From: Chryseobacterium oranimense
GTDB lineage: Bacteria; Bacteroidota; Bacteroidia; Flavobacteriales; Weeksellaceae
Assembly: GCF_900129755.1 (NCBI RefSeq)
Contig: NZ_FQWT01000008.1
Location: 124,001 to 188,000, forward strand
Direction: 5' to 3'
DNA length: 64,000 bases
Below the pieces are notes generated by a model, which ran no database searches, was not told the origin of the DNA, and worked only from the letters and a program-made list of their open reading frames with translations. The position numbers and the translations under genes were made by a program. Shown here in pieces: positions 23,911 to 34,280 of the stretch (position 1 is its first letter; every line of letters begins with the position of its first letter).

Positions 23911-24774
23911 ATGGTAGCACGCGAGGAAAAATTAAAACAGATCATCAGCTGGGCAGAAAATAACCCTGATATCCGCACCGTACTGCTTACCAGTTCGCTC
24001 GTAAACCCTTATGCTCCGGTAGATGATTTCAGTGACCTGGATATAGAGCTTGTTTTCGAAAACATGAAAGACTATGAGACGGACAGGAAATGGATTGATC
24101 TTTTTGGTGAGCCCATTTCAATGCTGGAAGAAGATGAAACCTATTTTGACGGGAAGCATGCTATGAAAATGGTACTGTATGCAGACCATGTAAAAGTGGA
24201 CTTTAAGCTGTATCAGAAATCAGAGTTTGAAAAAGAAGTTCAGGGAGAAGTCCTTCCTGAGGATTGGGATGTGGGTTATAAGGTTTTGATTGATAAAGAT
24301 CATCTGACTGAACATATGAAATCGCCTGCCTACCAGTCTATTATGGTCAAAAAGCCAACGGAACAGAAATTCAGACAACTGATGAACGATTTCTGGTGGG
24401 ATACGACCTATATGGTCAAATGCCTTAAACGAGAAGATCTGTTCTATGCCCAATTTATGTCCGGGGAAATCAGAACGGATTATCTTGTTCCTCTGATTGA
24501 ATGGTATATTGCCGGGCAGCACAACTGGGAAAATATCACCACCAATAAACATGGCCGCCTTTTCAGAAAATACTTACCCGTAGAACTCTGGACAAGAGTG
24601 AAAGCTACTTTCGCAGCAAGCAGTATTGAAGAAAACTGGCGTGCTTTATATGCCACTGCAGACTTAGTACATGAACTTGGAACAGTTTTAACCGAAAAAC
24701 TAAAATTTGAATACCCTCAGAAACTGGAAAATGATATCAGGAAATACATCGATGAGATAAAATCCATGCCTTGA
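23911..24774 (+). CDS. Aminoglycoside 6-adenylyltransferase family protein (AadS-like)
   Basis: 287 aa. Nucleotidyltransferase fold with SSLVNPYAPVDDFSDLDIEL (about residues 28-47, the Gly/Ser loop and DxD metal site) and downstream VKVDFKLYQKSEFE with a third acid. The family adenylylates streptomycin; AadS and similar chromosomal proteins occur in Bacteroidetes. Length fits. Whether this one gives resistance is not known from sequence. Its end is 2 nt from the convergent GMC gene. Confidence 0.82.
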   Translation: MVAREEKLKQIISWAENNPDIRTVLLTSSLVNPYAPVDDFSDLDIELVFENMKDYETDRKWIDLFGEPISMLEEDETYFDGKHAMKMVLYADHVKVDFKLYQKSEFEKEVQGEVLPEDWDVGYKVLIDKDHLTEHMKSPAYQSIMVKKPTEQKFRQLMNDFWWDTTYMVKCLKREDLFYAQFMSGEIRTDYLVPLIEWYIAGQHNWENITTNKHGRLFRKYLPVELWTRVKATFAASSIEENWRALYATADLVHELGTVLTEKLKFEYPQKLENDIRKYIDEIKSMP

Positions 24775-24776
24775 TT

Positions 24777-26360
24777 TTAAACAAACTCATTCTGCCGGAT
24801 CAGATTTTCAATACAGTATTCTGCAATGGCTGTGATCGTTACAAAAGGGTTGACGCCAATGGTTCCGGGAATTAATGAACCATCTAAAACATACAGGTTG
24901 TCGTGATCCTTTAATTTTCCATATTCATTCGTTGCTTTCCCCAATACACAGCCACCCAGCGGGTGATAACACACATTTGCCCCGAAACCGTTGTTAAATA
25001 AGAAATGGCTTCTCGTTCCGCCATTGGCCCTGTTCATCTTTTTGATAAAATAGTCGGCATTTTCCCTCATTTTTACGGTATTGGTCTGGTTCCAGTCTAA
25101 ACTGATTTTCTTTGTGTCCGGGTCATAATAAACTTCGCCTTTTTTATCGACCCTGTTAATAAGAAGATATAAGGCTGTTGCCACATCCATTCCCATTGGA
25201 AGTGGTGCTATTTCAGTAAAAAAAGGATGTTCCTCATCTTCCCAGTTGTCTATACCGCCCACAGGAATGGTAGATTGTTTAGAGCCTGTACCGCCCGAAA
25301 GAGGTTTTACCCAGTTTCTGCCCGTCATGAAATTGCCGTTGTTCCCCCAATTCTTCCCGATCTGATCATGAACAGGAAAATGATTGACTGCATTGGAGTG
25401 CAGAAGCAGTTGTAAAGTTCCCATTGTTCCGGCAGCAAGAATCAGTTTTTTACAGTTGAATTCTTTCTCCGAAACTGTAGTTCCCGAAGTGTCGGTTTGC
25501 CGGACCTGTAAAGTGTACGTTTTATCGCCGTTAAGTTTTATATTTTCGACATGATGAAGATCCAGGATTTCAAGATTTCCGGTTTCCAGTGCTTTTTTAA
25601 GGTATGTTTTGTCCAGGCTGTTTTTCCCGTGATTATTTCCGTAGATCACTTCCGTGTTGAAAGCAGACCGCGGAACTTCATTTCTATATTCCTTCTCCAT
25701 ATACTGGAAATCATATACATTCGGAACACGGATGGTTTTAAATCCGGCTTTATGTGCTTCTGCTTCACCTACTCTTGTAAATTTATAATAAGGACAATCC
25801 TTTAAAAACTGTTCACCGATAACATTAACTTTCAATTCCTTTTGCACCAGTGGAAAATAATGACTGTAAAACTTTTCGCTGTCCAGATCAGGAAATACTT
25901 CCTTAAAATAGCTTTCCTTTGGTGTAACGGCCATTCCGCCATTAACCAGGGAACCTCCGCCAACTCCTCTCCCTACCCAGATATTGATGTTTTCAAAATC
26001 CATCCTGTCCAGTGTTCCAGTAAATGGAGCTAAAGAAAAAATATTCATAAAAGGAGCAATGGTTTTCTTTTTCAGCCATGCAGCACTTTTTCCGGGTTTC
26101 AGCATATTAGAAAAAGGAATCCCGGATTTTTCCCAATTCAGACCCATTTCCAGCATCACAACTTTTTTCCCTGCTTCACAGAGACGAAGAGCAGATACAG
26201 CACCGCCATAACCGCTTCCGATAATAAGTATTGGTGCTTCTATAATCTCTTTTCCAGATTTTCCTGTTTTAGGTTGTACAGCCTGAAACAGATTAGAATT
26301 AAGAAAATAAAATCCTGATACCGCCAGTAAGCCTGTTTTAATGAATTTTTTCCTGTCCAT
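24777..26360 (-). CDS. GMC-family oxidoreductase, exported
   Basis: 527 aa. N-terminal signal peptide (MDRKKFIKTGLLAVSGFYFL, with a Lys-Lys version of a Tat-like motif). FAD dinucleotide motif IIGSGYGGAVSALRLCEAGKKVV (about residues 46-68), VGRGVGGGSLVNGGMAV (about 129-145), and C-terminal HPLGGCVLG and GVNPFVTITAIAEYC typical of cholesterol-oxidase-like GMC proteins. Oxidises an alcohol or sterol; substrate unknown. Exported, possibly with a cytochrome or quinone as acceptor. Monocistronic and divergent from the DUF1684 gene. Confidence 0.85.
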   Translation of the reverse strand: MDRKKFIKTGLLAVSGFYFLNSNLFQAVQPKTGKSGKEIIEAPILIIGSGYGGAVSALRLCEAGKKVVMLEMGLNWEKSGIPFSNMLKPGKSAAWLKKKTIAPFMNIFSLAPFTGTLDRMDFENINIWVGRGVGGGSLVNGGMAVTPKESYFKEVFPDLDSEKFYSHYFPLVQKELKVNVIGEQFLKDCPYYKFTRVGEAEAHKAGFKTIRVPNVYDFQYMEKEYRNEVPRSAFNTEVIYGNNHGKNSLDKTYLKKALETGNLEILDLHHVENIKLNGDKTYTLQVRQTDTSGTTVSEKEFNCKKLILAAGTMGTLQLLLHSNAVNHFPVHDQIGKNWGNNGNFMTGRNWVKPLSGGTGSKQSTIPVGGIDNWEDEEHPFFTEIAPLPMGMDVATALYLLINRVDKKGEVYYDPDTKKISLDWNQTNTVKMRENADYFIKKMNRANGGTRSHFLFNNGFGANVCYHPLGGCVLGKATNEYGKLKDHDNLYVLDGSLIPGTIGVNPFVTITAIAEYCIENLIRQNEFV

Positions 26361-26494
26361 GCCATCTGTTGGTCAAAAAATATGCTAAAAGAAATAGAAT
26401 TTTGATTATTTAAAAGAGATTGTATCTTTTTATCACAATTTTAACCTTTCATGCTATAGAAAATCTTTAATTTTACGTATAATTTGTATTAAAG

Positions 26495-27112
26495 ATGAAA
26501 AAAAATCTGATCCTGATCTTGCTTTTCCCGTTTTTTGCTTTTGCTCAAAAAATGGTGTCCCCGGAAATTATGGCAGTTAAGAAATTCCAGGAAGAACTCA
26601 ATGCTGAATATCTGAATCCTAAGGAAACACCTTTAAGAGGAGATAATTTTACCAATTTTAAGGGACATCCTTTCTTCCCATTTGATTTAAAATACAGGGT
26701 TACTGCAAAACTGGTTAAGACTAAAAATCCCCAGCCTTTTGAGCTTCCTACCTCTTCCGGAAAAACCAAATCTTATCGCGAATATGGGAAAGCTACCTTT
26801 CAACTGGATGGGAAATCCTATACCCTTACCTTATACCAAAGTCTTGGACTGATCAAGCAGAAAAAATATAAAGATTATCTGTTTCTTCCCTTCCGTGATG
26901 CTACCAACGAAAAAGAAACTTACGGCGGCGGAAAATATATGGATCTGAAAATTCCGAAAGGCAATACGATTATTCTGGATTTCAATCAATCCTATCAGCC
27001 TTATTGTGCATATAACGCTTACGACTACAATTGCCCGATCGTTCCTGAAGAAAATAAGCTCCCTGTAGAGATCAGGGCAGGAGTGATGTATCAGGATACT
27101 TATCATCATTAA
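26495..27112 (+). CDS. DUF1684 domain protein, exported
   Basis: 205 aa. Signal peptide MKKNLILILLFPFFAFAQ, then a DUF1684 region: YREYGKATFQLDGKSYTLTLYQ, YKDYLFLPFRDATNEKETYGGGKYMDLKIP and LDFNQSYQPYCAYNAYDYNCPIVPEENKLPVEIRAG. The family is of unknown function; the conserved Asn-Pro/Cys segment at the end is its hallmark. Secreted or periplasmic. A GNAT-type gene (frameshifted here) begins 6 nt downstream. Confidence 0.85.
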   Translation: MKKNLILILLFPFFAFAQKMVSPEIMAVKKFQEELNAEYLNPKETPLRGDNFTNFKGHPFFPFDLKYRVTAKLVKTKNPQPFELPTSSGKTKSYREYGKATFQLDGKSYTLTLYQSLGLIKQKKYKDYLFLPFRDATNEKETYGGGKYMDLKIPKGNTIILDFNQSYQPYCAYNAYDYNCPIVPEENKLPVEIRAGVMYQDTYHH

Positions 27113-27118
27113 AAAAAT

Positions 27119-27591
27119 ATGGTCAGTTTAAGGTTTTTCACAATATCTGATTTCCCGGAGCTTGATTATGCTCTGGATGAAAATCAGCTGAAGTATACTT
27201 CAACCGTAGAAAAAGCACTGGAAAGAATTAAACAAAGAAATGACAGTAAGGCAGTGGCTGTTACCATTCTTGAGGGTGAAAAGCCTGCCGGTTTTTTTGT
27301 GCTCGATTTTGGAGAAGACAAACTGGATCTTACCGACAATGAGAAATCGGTTTTATTAAGATCTTTATCTGTCAACCCGAATTTACAGGGAAAAGGAATC
27401 GGAAAGCTGCCATGCAGCAGGCAGATCTTTTTGTCAGAGAAAACTTTCCGGATTGTGATGAAATTGTTCTTGCCGTAAACCAGAAAAATATTTCAGCCTA
27501 TCAGATTTACCTTAAAACAGGTTACCTCTACGAAGGAAAAAGCAGGATAGGAAGAAGCGGTCCGCAATACCTCATGCATAAAAAACTTTAA
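27119..27591 (+). pseudogene. GNAT N-acetyltransferase with a frameshift
   Basis: The frame from 27119 reads a normal GNAT N-terminal part up to the acetyl-CoA loop NLQGKGIGK at 27403, then runs into nonsense (LPCSRQIFLSEK) and stops at 27478. Reading on from GCT 27406 in frame +2 gives the expected continuation AAMQQADLFVREN...NQKNISAYQIYLKTGYLYEGKS and a stop at 27591. The break lies in GGAAAGCTGCC, where one A is missing from a short A run. A sequencing error or a recent mutation are equally possible. The full protein would be about 157 aa. Confidence 0.85.
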
Positions 27592-27664
27592 GAAAATTTT
27601 AATTCCAGATTTTCTGTTTGGCTTGATTCTTTCCATTAACTTTGAGTAAAATACGAATAAAAAT

Positions 27665-28474
27665 ATGGAAATATCCCTTCAAAATCAGGTGGCTGTTGTT
27701 ACAGGTGCCTCCAGTGGAATAGGCTCAGGAATTGCTAAATCTCTTGCGGCTGCAGGAGCTACCGTAGTGGTCAATCACTCCTCAGAACGATCTCTGGGAG
27801 AAGCACAGGCTATTTTAAAAGAAATTACTGATGCCGGCGGAAACGGGATTACGTATCAGTGTGATGTTTCCAAAGAAGACCAGGTGATCAAAATGTTTCA
27901 GGATACTGTTTCGCAGTTTGGAACTGTGGATATTCTGATCAATAATGCAGGGATTCAGAAAGACGCCAAATTTACAGATATGACTCTCGATCAGTGGAAT
28001 GCAGTAATCGGTGTTAACCTTACCGGGCAGTTTCTTTGTGCAAGGGAGGCGATCAAAGAATTTCTGCGTCGCGGTATAGATACTTCCCGATCCATTGCCT
28101 GCGGAAAAATCATTCATATCAGTTCCGTTCACGAAATTATCCCCTGGGCTGGACATGCCAATTATGCAGCCAGTAAAGGAGCCATAAGAATGCTGATGCA
28201 AACCCTTGCTCAGGAATATGGAGCGGATAAGATCCGTGTCAATTCTATCTGTCCGGGAGCTATTCAGACCCCTATTAATAAAGATGCATGGAGCACGCCT
28301 CAGGCATTAAATTCACTTTTGAACCTTATTCCTTACAACAGGATCGGTCAGCCACAGGATATTGGGAATTTAGCTGCTTTTTTAGCAAGTGATCTCGCCG
28401 ATTATATTACAGGAACCAGCATATTTGTAGACGGAGCGATGACCACTTTCGAAAGTTTTTCTACAGGAGGGTAG
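27665..28474 (+). CDS. SDR oxidoreductase, glucose 1-dehydrogenase-like
   Basis: 269 aa. Classical short-chain dehydrogenase: TGASSGIG (about residues 14-21), NNAG (about 97-100), Ser in HISSVHE, catalytic YAASK (about 167-171) and PGAIQTPIN. Closest in style to glucose or sugar dehydrogenases. It sits 165 nt before a GH63-like glycoside hydrolase on the same strand, suggesting that the two act on sugars together. Confidence 0.85.
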   Translation: MEISLQNQVAVVTGASSGIGSGIAKSLAAAGATVVVNHSSERSLGEAQAILKEITDAGGNGITYQCDVSKEDQVIKMFQDTVSQFGTVDILINNAGIQKDAKFTDMTLDQWNAVIGVNLTGQFLCAREAIKEFLRRGIDTSRSIACGKIIHISSVHEIIPWAGHANYAASKGAIRMLMQTLAQEYGADKIRVNSICPGAIQTPINKDAWSTPQALNSLLNLIPYNRIGQPQDIGNLAAFLASDLADYITGTSIFVDGAMTTFESFSTGG

Positions 28475-28639
28475 ACGCTGTGCGGGTTTCAGGGTTTGAG
28501 AATTTGAGTATGAACAGGAATGATTGTTAGTTTACTGGTTGTCAGTAATTGGCTTTCTATTTTGATATTCTGAAATCTGACGTCTTAAGTCTTTTCTCTT
28601 ATTTCTATTCATCAATACGTTTTACAAAAACAACAACAC

Positions 28640-31297
28640 ATGTCCGAAAAACAAAGACTTTCAGAAATAGCATGGAAAAAATGGGGTCCCTATGTCAGTA
28701 ACCGTGAATGGGGGCTTGTCCGCGAAGATTACAGTGCAAACGGAGATGCATGGAATTATACCACCCATGACACGGCAGAAGCCAAAAGCTACCGTTGGGG
28801 AGAGGAGGGAATCTGTGGTATTTGTGATGATCTCCAGCAGCTGGTTTTTTCCATCGGATTCTGGAATAGAAAAGATAAAATGGTGAAAGAACGTTTCTTT
28901 GGGCTTACCAACGGGCAGGGAAACCACGGGGAAGATGTCAAGGAATATTTTTATTATCTCGATTCTACCCCTACGCATTCTTACATGAAGATGCTGTACA
29001 AATATCCCCAGAAGTCTTTTCCTTATGAAGATCTTTTAAAAGTCAACGCAGAAAGAAATAAAAATGAACCTGAATATGAGTTGATTGATACAGGAATCTT
29101 CGATCAGAATGAATACTTTGATCTGTTCATTGAATATGCCAAAGAAAGTGAGCATGATATCCTGATTAAACTTACAGTAGTTAATAAATCTGAAAAAGAA
29201 GCTCCGATTTTCATACTGCCTACGCTATGGTTCAGAAATACATGGAGCTGGGGTTATGATGACTATCTGCCAAAACTGGACAGTGAAGATGCAAGACATA
29301 TAACCGTCAGCCATAAAAATATAGAAGTCAAAAACGTATATGCAAAACAGTCCGTGAAGACATTGTTTTGCGATAATGAGAGCAATACGGAAAAGCTTTA
29401 TAAATCCCCGAATCAGTCAAGATATTGCAAAGATGGAATTAATGATTTTGTGATCAATGAAAATTCCCAGGCTGTAAATCCCAAAAGTACAGGAACTAAA
29501 GCTTCTTTCTTTATTGATGAAATACTGGAAGCAGGAGAAACAAAAATCTTTGAATTCAGAATGTCAGAAAAGGATTTAAAGGACCCTTTTGCCGATTTTG
29601 AAAATATTTTTGAACTCAGAAAAAAAGAGGCAGATGAGTTTTATGCTGAAATTCAGGAAGGCATTTCATCAGACGATGAAAAAATGGTTCAAAGACAGGC
29701 TTTTGCCGGAATGCTGTGGAATAAAATGTTCTACCATTACAACGTTGAAAAATGGCTGAAAGGAGATCCCGCAGAAATGCCGCCTCCCAAATCCCGGGAA
29801 AAAATCAGGAATTATGACTGGAAGCATCTGAATAATGAACATATCATTTCAATGCCCGATAAATGGGAATATCCCTGGTATGCAACATGGGATCTGGCAT
29901 TTCACACGATCAGTTTTTCACTCATTGATCCGGATTTTGCCAAACATCAGCTGAAGCTTTTCCTGTTCGAATGGTATATGCATCCAAACGGCCAGATTCC
30001 TGCCTACGAGTGGAATTTCAGTGATGTAAATCCTCCGGTTCATGCGTGGGCTGCCTTCAGGGTTTTTAAAATAGATGAATATATTAAAGGAAAACCTGAT
30101 CTTGAATTTCTGGAAAGCGCATTCCAGAAGCTGCTCATGAATTTTACATGGTGGGTAAACAAAAAAGACAGCAACGGCAATAATATTTTTGAAGGAGGAT
30201 TTTTAGGACTTGATAATATTGGTGTTTTCGACAGAAATCTAACGCTTCCAAACGGGGAACAACTGGAACAGTCTGACGGGACAAGCTGGATGGCTATGTT
30301 TGCCCTTAATATGATGCGGATTGCCCTTGAACTGGCTTTGTATAACAATGTATATGAAGAAATGGCTATGAAGTTCTTTGAACATTTCCTTTCCATTGCC
30401 AATTCACTGGATAATATGGGAGATGAAAAGTTCAGTCTATGGGACGAGGAAGATGAGTTTTTCTACGATGCCATCAGTTCCGATGACGGAAATCATATGT
30501 ATTTAAGGTTAAGAACCATTGTTGGGCTGATCCCTATGTTTGCCGTTGAGGTGATTGATGATGAAATGATCGAAAAGCTTCCTAATTTCAAAAAAAGAAT
30601 GAAATGGGTTCTCGAAAATAAGCCTGAACTGGCCGCCCTTGTATCAAGATGGGAAGTAAAAGGTCAGGACTCGAAGCACCTTCTTTCACTGCTTCGCGGG
30701 CATCGTTTGAAAAGATTGTTAAGCAGAATGCTGAATCCTGAAGAGTTTCTGAGCGATTACGGTGTCCGGGCATTATCTAAAGAATATGAACAGAATCCGT
30801 ATACACTCAATTTGAACGGCACAGATTATTGTGTGAAATATACCCCTGCAGAAAGTGATAGCGGACTTTTCGGAGGAAACAGCAACTGGCGCGGACCTAT
30901 TTGGTTTCCCATCAACTTTCTGATTATTGAAAGTCTCCAAAGGTTTTTCTTCTACTACAGTCCGGATTTCCTGGTAGAATATCCTACGGGAAGCGGAAAC
31001 TATTCAAATCTGGATCAGATTGCAGATTCTTTAAGCAAAAGGCTTTCTAAAATATTTTTAATGGATGAAAACGGGAAACGCCCTGTGAATGGCCAGTACG
31101 AAAGATTCCAAACCGATCCTGACTTTAAGGATTATATTTTATTCTACGAATATTTCCACGGGGATAATGGAAGGGGAGTAGGAGCTTCACACCAGACCGG
31201 GTGGACGGGGCTGATTGCAAAAATCCTCCAGCCAAGGTTCTCCAAAAAAGAAATTGCAGAAGCCGAAACAGAAATGCCGGGAGAAGTGAAAAGCTAG
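28640..31297 (+). CDS. GH63/MGH1-like glycoside hydrolase
   Basis: 885 aa. Alpha/alpha-barrel type: WKKWGPYVSNREWGLVREDYS at the start, WYATWDLAFHTISF (about residues 413-426) with the Trp-Asp of GH63/GH15-like barrels, PAYEWNFSDVNPPVHAWAAF (about 453-472), NLTLPNGEQLEQSDGTSWMAMFA and GGNSNWRGPIWFPINF (about 749-764). Related to mannosylglycerate hydrolase and YgjK-type glucosidases. No signal peptide, so cytoplasmic. Acts on glucosides or a compatible solute, unresolved. Clustered with the SDR dehydrogenase upstream. Confidence 0.85.
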   Translation: MSEKQRLSEIAWKKWGPYVSNREWGLVREDYSANGDAWNYTTHDTAEAKSYRWGEEGICGICDDLQQLVFSIGFWNRKDKMVKERFFGLTNGQGNHGEDVKEYFYYLDSTPTHSYMKMLYKYPQKSFPYEDLLKVNAERNKNEPEYELIDTGIFDQNEYFDLFIEYAKESEHDILIKLTVVNKSEKEAPIFILPTLWFRNTWSWGYDDYLPKLDSEDARHITVSHKNIEVKNVYAKQSVKTLFCDNESNTEKLYKSPNQSRYCKDGINDFVINENSQAVNPKSTGTKASFFIDEILEAGETKIFEFRMSEKDLKDPFADFENIFELRKKEADEFYAEIQEGISSDDEKMVQRQAFAGMLWNKMFYHYNVEKWLKGDPAEMPPPKSREKIRNYDWKHLNNEHIISMPDKWEYPWYATWDLAFHTISFSLIDPDFAKHQLKLFLFEWYMHPNGQIPAYEWNFSDVNPPVHAWAAFRVFKIDEYIKGKPDLEFLESAFQKLLMNFTWWVNKKDSNGNNIFEGGFLGLDNIGVFDRNLTLPNGEQLEQSDGTSWMAMFALNMMRIALELALYNNVYEEMAMKFFEHFLSIANSLDNMGDEKFSLWDEEDEFFYDAISSDDGNHMYLRLRTIVGLIPMFAVEVIDDEMIEKLPNFKKRMKWVLENKPELAALVSRWEVKGQDSKHLLSLLRGHRLKRLLSRMLNPEEFLSDYGVRALSKEYEQNPYTLNLNGTDYCVKYTPAESDSGLFGGNSNWRGPIWFPINFLIIESLQRFFFYYSPDFLVEYPTGSGNYSNLDQIADSLSKRLSKIFLMDENGKRPVNGQYERFQTDPDFKDYILFYEYFHGDNGRGVGASHQTGWTGLIAKILQPRFSKKEIAEAETEMPGEVKS

Positions 31298-31334
31298 CAG
31301 TTAAAGCGATCTTTATAACCTCGAATATTTTCTG

Positions 31335-32021
31335 CTATTCAAAGATCTGCTGTATCACTTCAAGCGATGCCGGGATTTTGAAATCTGTGATATGATAATG
31401 ATAGTATACTAAAATACTGTCCAGAAAATCTTTTCGCTGTGAGGAATGAATTTTTGTTGCATAAAGGTTTTCTGCGCAGAGAATTTTTTTCCATAATCCG
31501 GAAATTTCATTAGTGAACAGCTGATGGGCAGGGAGCTCGGAAAATGTTCCGGTTTCCGGATCCAGATAAGGCCCATCATGCATCAGGGGTGCAACTCCCT
31601 GGATTTTCAATACTGCAATTAAAAACAACAAATGACACTGGTAATTTTTAGACATTAACTCGTCTATGAACTGATCAATACTGAAGAAAAGCCCTGGGTT
31701 CTTATTTTCGTGTCTCAGAACCTGATTCAGAAAGTCTGATATGAAGAAAATTACAGTATTGGTTCTGATATCCGTATACGTATCATGGTTTTTCACCAGC
31801 TCAAATTTTGAAACCAGCGGAATTCCGTTTCCTTTTGCAGGATTAACTGTGAAATTAAGCAAGCTTAATGGCTGGAGCAGGGCTTTCTTTTTATTTCTTT
31901 TGGAATAAATACCTTTTACGAAATACGTCTGAAAGCCGTCCTCTTCTGTAAAACAATGCAAGACTGCATCATTTTCACCATATTTTATGAATGATAATAA
32001 AAATCCGTTTTGTGAATTCAT
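31335..32021 (-). CDS. recO: DNA repair protein RecO
   Basis: 228 aa. N-terminal OB-fold (LLSFIKYGENDAVLHCFTEEDGF, about residues 6-28, then FVKGIYSKRNKKKALLQPLSLL) and an alpha-helical C-terminal domain with GVAPLMHDGPYLDPETGTF; the zinc cysteines of other RecO proteins are absent, as often in Bacteroidetes. Loads RecA on SSB-coated DNA with RecR. Its start overlaps the porZ stop by one base (TAATG), so translation is coupled. Confidence 0.9.
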   Translation of the reverse strand: MNSQNGFLLSFIKYGENDAVLHCFTEEDGFQTYFVKGIYSKRNKKKALLQPLSLLNFTVNPAKGNGIPLVSKFELVKNHDTYTDIRTNTVIFFISDFLNQVLRHENKNPGLFFSIDQFIDELMSKNYQCHLLFLIAVLKIQGVAPLMHDGPYLDPETGTFSELPAHQLFTNEISGLWKKILCAENLYATKIHSSQRKDFLDSILVYYHYHITDFKIPASLEVIQQIFE

Positions 32022-34279
32022 TAATTAACTACAGCTATTTTTGCAGTAGCTTTATCTGATCCGTCTTCATTAGTCATCAGGACAAAATAAATACCTGAAG
32101 CTACTCTGGTACCCTTTTGATTATTGAGGTCCCATTCATAATAACCACCTCTGGCTACCGCAGAATGAATTACATTTCCTGCCGCATCTGTGATTCTGAT
32201 ATTAGTTTTTTCCGCAAGTCCCTTAATGGTTACTTTTCCTTTAAAGTTTGAATACACAACAGGGTTAGGATAAACTACTACATTGCCGAAATTGGCATTC
32301 ACATCTGCAACGTCTCCCTGATAGGCTACAATACCATTAAAAGTGACGAAATATACCTTCCCTGTTTTTCTGTCAACTTTTATATCGGTAACGGAATTGG
32401 TAGGAAGAGGCGAGTTTTCTTTTGTAAAATGTTTTATAGTCTGCTGTCCATCGGCAGAAAGATAATATACTCCTCCTCCGTCTACAGAAAGCCATTTGTA
32501 ATCCCCGGCATCCACTTCTATCTGTAGTATCTGTCCGTCTCTGAAAAGTTCTTCTCCAAGTCCGCCCTGTTCTATGATAATAGGTTCCACTTTAGGATCC
32601 GGATCTTTTATTGCGGTAGCAGCATTAGGTAATATTCTTAAACCACTGTCGGTACCGATCCAGGCGTCTCCTGATTTGCTGAAAGCTACAGATAAAGTTC
32701 CTTTTGAATTTCCTGCAAACCCGTTGGTGTCTTTTAATATATAATCCGTATCATCCGAAAGGTTGGTAGGGGTTTTATAATCGTATACAATAAAATTATT
32801 AGTTCTTGGAAGCGGGAACCATACCATATTTTCATAATAAACCGGTGTTTGAGCACCATCACTTGTTATTCCGAATTTTTTTATGACAAAATCATCAGTT
32901 CCTCTGTCATAGATACCTATAGAGGGGCTTCCATAGTTGAACCCGAAGGAAACAAAAAGATTATTCTGCGGATCATGGGCAAAACCTACAGGACGATGGG
33001 AATAATCACCTGGCGATCCCAGATCATATCGCTTCACAAAATCAAAATCTTTACTGTTGGCGTTATACTTCATTTTATAAACACCCTGTGCAGTAACCGT
33101 ATAGTTGGTAAAAAAAACTTCATTGGTATCTGCCGGATTGAATACGGCATCCAATACATTTATTGGTGCAGTCGTTGTTGAAAAAAAGGAAGAACGTAGC
33201 CACTCAGTACCGTTAAAATAATAGAATCCAGGCTTTTTCGGATTGTCTGCAGGCTGATTATACCTATTCACTCTTGATCCTGATGACACAAGCATTTGGT
33301 TATTATCATACAGGTTAATCTTATAAGAAGAGTTGGAATATGGCCCTGATGGTTTATATGTAGTTCCGCTTTCTTCCTTTATTCCGGACAATATTGTTCC
33401 TGCATATATTTTTCCGCCGGCGGTAATTGCTGTATTACAGTCTTCTCCTACACTTATGGCATTCTGCGATACTCCGTTTAATCCAAAAGTATATATTCTG
33501 TTATCCGTTACAATAATATTGTTTGCATTGATGACTATATCCTGGATGTTTGAAAAGCTCGCCGGTAATGGTGTGCCCGTACCGTTATTGTAAATATACG
33601 CAGCATTGGAAGAAGAAAATATAAGTGCCGATTCAGCATCAATATGTTTGTATGATCCTGGTATTTCATTTGTCCATGTAGAAAATACAGGAAACGTAGT
33701 ATTCATTTCATGGCTTTTAAGGCCGGTATTTGTTACCGAATAAACTTTATTTCCGAACATGGCTGCTTCATTACTGGCTTCATATACACCACCGTTCACA
33801 AAGAATGCAGAATCTCCGAATTCTTTTTTATTAATATTAAACATGGAAACCCCGTATCCTACAGATATTACAGCCTGATCTCCTGTAATAGAAATATGAT
33901 TGATTTTCTTACTTCCGTTATAACCGGTTGCGATAGGAATATCAACAATATATTTAATCTCTTGCGGAGTAATAACGTCCATCGAACCATTTGCGTATCC
34001 TATAATCCCTATTTTAGTTTGTGGATTATAATCAAAGGCAGATATACTGACGTCATGGAGTCCGTTAGCTTTTGACAGCTTTGTAATCTCCCCGGTTGAA
34101 ATGGTATAATAGAATATCCCGTTTTCAGTGGCGGCAATTATTTTTCCATTATCTTCCTTCATGGCAAGGACATTATTATAGGAAAAGAGATCCGTCCATT
34201 TTTTTGATGAAATAACCTGCGCATTCATAAATTGCAGGGAGGCTAAAATACCCAGAGAGATTAAAGAGAGTTTTTTCAT
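32021..34279 (-). CDS. porZ: T9SS component PorZ, beta-propeller with type A sorting domain
   Basis: 752 aa. Signal peptide (MKKLSLISLGILASLQFMNA), then the N-terminal PorZ propeller region (VISSKKWTDLFSYNNVLAMKEDNG) and a second propeller with two-component-regulator-like blades (GDAWIGTDSGLRILP, YKWLSVDGGGVYYLS). C-terminal type A sorting signal (VVYPNPV, about residue 674, to the end). PorZ is part of the type IX secretion attachment complex at the cell surface. Next to recO, a common flavobacterial arrangement. Substrate transport itself is not seen. Confidence 0.88.
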   Translation of the reverse strand: MKKLSLISLGILASLQFMNAQVISSKKWTDLFSYNNVLAMKEDNGKIIAATENGIFYYTISTGEITKLSKANGLHDVSISAFDYNPQTKIGIIGYANGSMDVITPQEIKYIVDIPIATGYNGSKKINHISITGDQAVISVGYGVSMFNINKKEFGDSAFFVNGGVYEASNEAAMFGNKVYSVTNTGLKSHEMNTTFPVFSTWTNEIPGSYKHIDAESALIFSSSNAAYIYNNGTGTPLPASFSNIQDIVINANNIIVTDNRIYTFGLNGVSQNAISVGEDCNTAITAGGKIYAGTILSGIKEESGTTYKPSGPYSNSSYKINLYDNNQMLVSSGSRVNRYNQPADNPKKPGFYYFNGTEWLRSSFFSTTTAPINVLDAVFNPADTNEVFFTNYTVTAQGVYKMKYNANSKDFDFVKRYDLGSPGDYSHRPVGFAHDPQNNLFVSFGFNYGSPSIGIYDRGTDDFVIKKFGITSDGAQTPVYYENMVWFPLPRTNNFIVYDYKTPTNLSDDTDYILKDTNGFAGNSKGTLSVAFSKSGDAWIGTDSGLRILPNAATAIKDPDPKVEPIIIEQGGLGEELFRDGQILQIEVDAGDYKWLSVDGGGVYYLSADGQQTIKHFTKENSPLPTNSVTDIKVDRKTGKVYFVTFNGIVAYQGDVADVNANFGNVVVYPNPVVYSNFKGKVTIKGLAEKTNIRITDAAGNVIHSAVARGGYYEWDLNNQKGTRVASGIYFVLMTNEDGSDKATAKIAVVN

Positions 34280-34280
34280 A

